A stretch of 6,600 bases of DNA from Rikenellaceae bacterium (GTDB lineage: Bacteria > Bacteroidota > Bacteroidia > Bacteroidales > Rikenellaceae): the NCBI GenBank assembly GCA_031286025.1, contig JAITVB010000205.1, positions 1 to 6,600 of the forward strand, written 5' to 3'. Each line of letters begins with the position of its first letter. The stretch's first letter is position 1. Under the pieces are notes generated by a model, which did no database searches, was not told where the DNA came from, and saw only the letters and a list, made by a program, of their open reading frames with translations. A program made the position numbers and the translations under genes. This document shows, one piece after another, positions 4,709-6,600 of this stretch.

Positions 4709-6313
4709 ATGAAAAACGCGATAAAAATTTTAATGGCCTCCGTGGGGGCGATGCTGCTCTTGGCGGGTTGCAGCGTGTACGACCCGATCTACGATCTGGG
4801 CACGATCACTATCCAGTACCTCGACGCCGCCACGGGCGGGGAGATCCAACCTCCGACGACCTACGGCGATCTTCCGGCGGGCGACTACGACTACGATCAT
4901 CCTGCCATCGCGGGCTACGCGTTCAACGCGGTCATGAGCGATTCGGGATCCGGGAAATTGGCCGCGGGCGGGAAGGTCACCATAAAATTCTACTACGACA
5001 AACTGAAGCAGTCGATCACCGTCCGCTACTTGGACGCCGACACGGAGATGGAACTCCGGCCCTCGGCGACCTATCCCGACGTTCCGGCGGGGCCGTACAG
5101 CTACTCGCCGCCCGAGATCGAGGGCTATACGTTCAACGCGGAAAAGAGCGACCCCGGTGAGGGAACGATCGGCGAGGGGCAAAACGTCGTCATCCGGTTC
5201 TACTACGACGAGCAGCTACCCGATCCGGTATTCCAGTCGATCACCATCCGCTATCTGGACGCCGCCACGGAGGCCGAGATCCGGCCCGCGACCGGGCACG
5301 GCAACATCACCGCCGGGCCGTACAGCTACACCGCCCCGGACATCAACGGCTACACCTTCAACGCGGGCAGGAGCGATTCGGGCGAGGGAACGATCGCCGC
5401 GGGCGAGAACATCGTCATCCGCTTCTACTACGACAAGGTAGTGCCGGTAGCTCCCTCCGTGCAGTCGGTCACCATCCGCTATTTGGACGCCGCCACGGAG
5501 GCCGAGATCCGGCCCGCGACCGTGCACGGCAACATCACCGCCGGGCCGTACAGCTACACCGCTCCGGACATCAACGGCTACGCCTTCAACGCGGCCGAGA
5601 GCGATTCCGGCTCGGGAACGATCGGCGAAGGACAAAACGTCACCATCCGGTTCTACTACGACAAAATAGTTCAGTCGATCACTATCCGCTACCTCATTAC
5701 CGGCACGGATGAGGAAATCCAGCCTTCCGCAACCCACAGCGACGTACCTGTCGGGGCTTACAGCTACGCCGCTCCCGATATCGACGGCTACGCGTTCAAC
5801 GCGACCGACAGCGATTCGGGCACGGGAACGATCGGAGCGGGCGATAACGTCGTTATCACGTTCTACTACGACCAAGAGGTCGTAGTCAAGGTGATTCATA
5901 TGACGGAAACGGATTCGGGAGGTTACGAACTGCTGATAGAGACGAGTACGGTTGCACTCATAGGCGCGGAGCTTGCCGGCTCCTCATTGGCTTACTATGT
6001 TCCGGGGTTTGAATTCAGTCACTCCGCTCCCGACATATTTACGGTTTCGAAGGATAATAACACGATTACCCTATATTATACGAGGGAGACCTCTTTACGA
6101 CAACTGTTCCGGGCGGCGGAGATACTTCTTTGCCCGCCTGTCAGTAAAAAGCCCGCCTGCATCGCAGGCGGGCTTTTGTTTGCGGTAATGATGCGGCAAC
6201 AGGGGTTAATACCTTTCTGGCCGTCATACAATCGAATGATCGTTCTTAATTTAATCATCGGAATAGGACTGTTGGTCATAATCTTGCAGATTTTGTTGGT
6301 TTTTGTTCTTTGA
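4709..6313 (+). CDS. Lipoprotein with MucBP-like repeats; C-terminus probably frameshifted
   Basis: Likely a surface or periplasmic lipoprotein with an adhesin-like stalk; function unproven. The first 21 residues form a lipoprotein signal with lipobox LLAGC (lipidated C21), followed by SVYDPIYD, which recalls the start of FimB/Mfa2-type fimbrial lipoproteins. Residues 31-389 are five 68-residue repeats, each with the pattern (I/V)T(I/V)xYL, a D/E-I-(Q/R)-P step, AGxYxY, xIxGYxFNA, SDxGxGxI and FYYD. This matches the MucBP fold seen in Gram-positive mucus-binding proteins. Residues ~393-458 are a degenerate sixth unit ending ITLYYT. The open frame is 534 residues, but from ~481 it is encoded by an intrinsic terminator and AT-rich DNA beyond it, and its last ~25 residues are a hydrophobic stretch that may be fortuitous. 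A -1 frame TAA at 6145-6147 is the more credible end, giving ~479 residues after a single-base correction. The start ATG follows an A-rich leader 25 bases after the preceding stop. Confidence 0.85.
   Translation: MKNAIKILMASVGAMLLLAGCSVYDPIYDLGTITIQYLDAATGGEIQPPTTYGDLPAGDYDYDHPAIAGYAFNAVMSDSGSGKLAAGGKVTIKFYYDKLKQSITVRYLDADTEMELRPSATYPDVPAGPYSYSPPEIEGYTFNAEKSDPGEGTIGEGQNVVIRFYYDEQLPDPVFQSITIRYLDAATEAEIRPATGHGNITAGPYSYTAPDINGYTFNAGRSDSGEGTIAAGENIVIRFYYDKVVPVAPSVQSVTIRYLDAATEAEIRPATVHGNITAGPYSYTAPDINGYAFNAAESDSGSGTIGEGQNVTIRFYYDKIVQSITIRYLITGTDEEIQPSATHSDVPVGAYSYAAPDIDGYAFNATDSDSGTGTIGAGDNVVITFYYDQEVVVKVIHMTETDSGGYELLIETSTVALIGAELAGSSLAYYVPGFEFSHSAPDIFTVSKDNNTITLYYTRETSLRQLFRAAEILLCPPVSKKPACIAGGLLFAVMMRQQGLIPFWPSYNRMIVLNLIIGIGLLVIILQILLVFVL
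4799..5875 (+). repeat. Tandem array of five 68-codon MucBP-like repeats
   Basis: Units as I align them: R1 4799-5002 (residues 31-98), R2 5009-5212 (101-168), R3 5234-5437 (176-243), R4 5462-5665 (252-319), R5 5672-5875 (322-389). Each is exactly 68 residues; linkers are 2, 7, 8 and 2 residues, the longer ones proline-containing. R3 and R4 are nearly identical over their first 40 codons (4 differences in 120 bases by eye), pointing to recent duplication. R1 and R5 are the most diverged complete units. Confidence 0.9.
5885..6082 (+). repeat. Degenerate sixth repeat unit
   Basis: Residues ~393-458 keep the skeleton of the upstream units: an initial beta strand (VKVIHM), YYVPGFEF in place of the DIxGYxFNA segment, and a final ITLYYT in place of IRFYYD. 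The middle is changed (LLIETSTVALIGAELAGSS) and the SDxGxG turn is missing. It may be a capping unit that closes the stalk, or a decayed repeat. Confidence 0.5.
6083..6147 (+). other. Candidate native C-terminus and stop in the -1 frame
   Basis: In the -1 frame relative to the lipoprotein gene, codons are open from 6061 and end with TAA at 6145-6147, directly at the foot of the terminator hairpin. If the GGG run at 6084-6086 had one more G, the protein would continue after R459 as GDLFTTTVPGGG and end ACQ, 20 residues in all. No canonical X XXY YYZ slippery site is seen between 6061 and 6144, so a one-base deletion or sequencing error is likelier than programmed frameshifting. Confidence 0.45.
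6147..6177 (+). terminator. Strong Rho-independent terminator, internal to the open frame
   Basis: GCCCGCCTGC (6151-6160), loop ATC, then the exact complement GCAGGCGGGC (6164-6173), flanked by AAAA (6147-6150) and TTTT (6174-6177): up to 14 paired bases with a 3-base loop. It is symmetrical, so it may work in both directions. It is the natural end of the DUF3575-lipoprotein operon, yet the in-frame stop of the lipoprotein gene lies 134 bases further on (6311-6313). An extra copy of the left arm, GCCCGCCTG, sits at 6132-6140. Confidence 0.88.
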
Positions 6314-6600
6314 AAAACTAACAAATCCTTACGCTAAATCCCTTTCCGAATCAACTTTTTTACCGCTCTTCTTTCGGCATCCTTTCGGGGGGTAGTTTCA
6401 TCCGGTTTCAGCGGGTCGCTTTCCGCCGGTTTTATGCGTGCATTTTCAACCGTTTTTAAGGCGCCTCGTTATGCCGTTTTACAGAGGGCAACTTCGCCGT
6501 GTTTTCCGCTCCCACCCGCATCCGGCGAAAATGGACGCAGCCTGTTCAAAACCGGGAACAGACGGCTTAACAACCGGCCATTATCTTCGGCGACAGGTTC
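6314..6600. other. Region without a supportable gene
   Basis: The first part is AT-rich, the rest mixed. On the plus strand an ATG at 6434 opens 55 codons to the window edge, but the translation lacks family likeness, a signal peptide or a promoter box. On the minus strand two open stretches occur: 6472-6600 (43 codons from the window edge to a TAA at 6471-6469) and 6337-6468 (44 codons, charged, no usual start codon). No tRNA, repeat array or clear terminator is seen. It probably belongs to the spacer before the next gene. Confidence 0.5.

Noticed and set aside
4799..5875. CRISPR or satellite-type DNA repeat
   Set aside because: The units are 204 bases, in frame and diverge mostly as protein repeats do; they encode a domain array rather than a DNA-level array.
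5216..5899. Minus-strand open frame of 227 codons with apparent repeats
   Set aside because: Its periodicity is the mirror of the MucBP-like repeats on the plus strand; no signal or start context supports it.
4709..6313. Type IX secretion or CTD-type sorting domain at the lipoprotein C-terminus
   Set aside because: The tail shows no CTD-like motif; the terminal hydrophobic stretch is encoded beyond a terminator and is best explained as out-of-gene translation.
6300..6325. GTTCTTTG-type sequence resembling a Bacteroidetes -7 box or an rRNA leader
   Set aside because: The TA of TAnnTTTG is missing, no -33 element is at proper spacing, and no RNA gene follows within the window.
6337..6468. Charged 44-codon minus-strand stretch ending KKLIRKGI before a TAG at 6336-6334
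   Set aside because: It looks like a protein tail, but lacks ATG, GTG or TTG near its beginning, is preceded by an in-frame TAA and has no upstream coding continuation; too short to support as a gene.
6434..6600. Plus-strand frame opening at ATG 6434 and running to the window edge
   Set aside because: Only 55 codons, with no signal peptide, domain, promoter box or coding-like composition; a chance frame is as likely.

Overview
The window looks like chromosomal DNA of a GC-rich member of the Bacteroidales, and an Alistipes/Rikenellaceae-like organism is my best guess. The coding regions are GC-rich and the gaps AT-rich. Starts are preceded by A/T-rich sequence rather than a Shine-Dalgarno box. 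A textbook Bacteroidetes -7 promoter box (TAnnTTTG) sits just ahead of one operon. One gene belongs to a family (OmpA-like plus DUF3575) that I associate with Bacteroidales. The genus is inference from style, not from a marker gene.

Left part, minus strand (1-2538): three tightly packed genes read right to left. An inositol-monophosphatase-family phosphatase (1753-2538) comes first. An LpxL/HtrB-type lipid A acyltransferase (855-1748, GTG start 4 bases after the phosphatase stop) follows. A family 2 glycosyltransferase (862 to the window edge) comes last; its start overlaps the acyltransferase end by 8 bases and its C-terminus is cut off. The last two fit glycolipid or LPS assembly at the inner membrane. 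The phosphatase is a general housekeeping type.

Middle (2539-3381): about 840 bases without a convincing gene. It holds the minus-strand promoter, a candidate plus-strand promoter (2739-2770), a strong hairpin (3067-3095), and two successive terminator-like hairpins with T tracts (3117-3157 and 3173-3195). Together these suggest a roughly 380-nt untranslated or leader transcript. A weaker promoter candidate lies directly upstream of the next operon.

Right part, plus strand (3382-6313): a two-gene unit with a 25-base gap. The first gene encodes an exported protein with an OmpA-like segment followed by a DUF3575 barrel-like segment. The second encodes a lipoprotein made almost entirely of five 68-residue MucBP-like repeats plus a degenerate sixth, an adhesin-like architecture best known from Gram-positive bacteria. 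The pair suggests a surface or adhesion module. The lipoprotein reading frame runs straight through a perfect intrinsic terminator (6147-6177) to a stop about 130 bases beyond it. A TAA in the -1 frame lies immediately before the hairpin. A one-base loss near 6084-6086 would explain this: the native protein would be about 479 residues and the remaining C-terminus an artefact or mutation.

End (6314-6600): no supportable gene.
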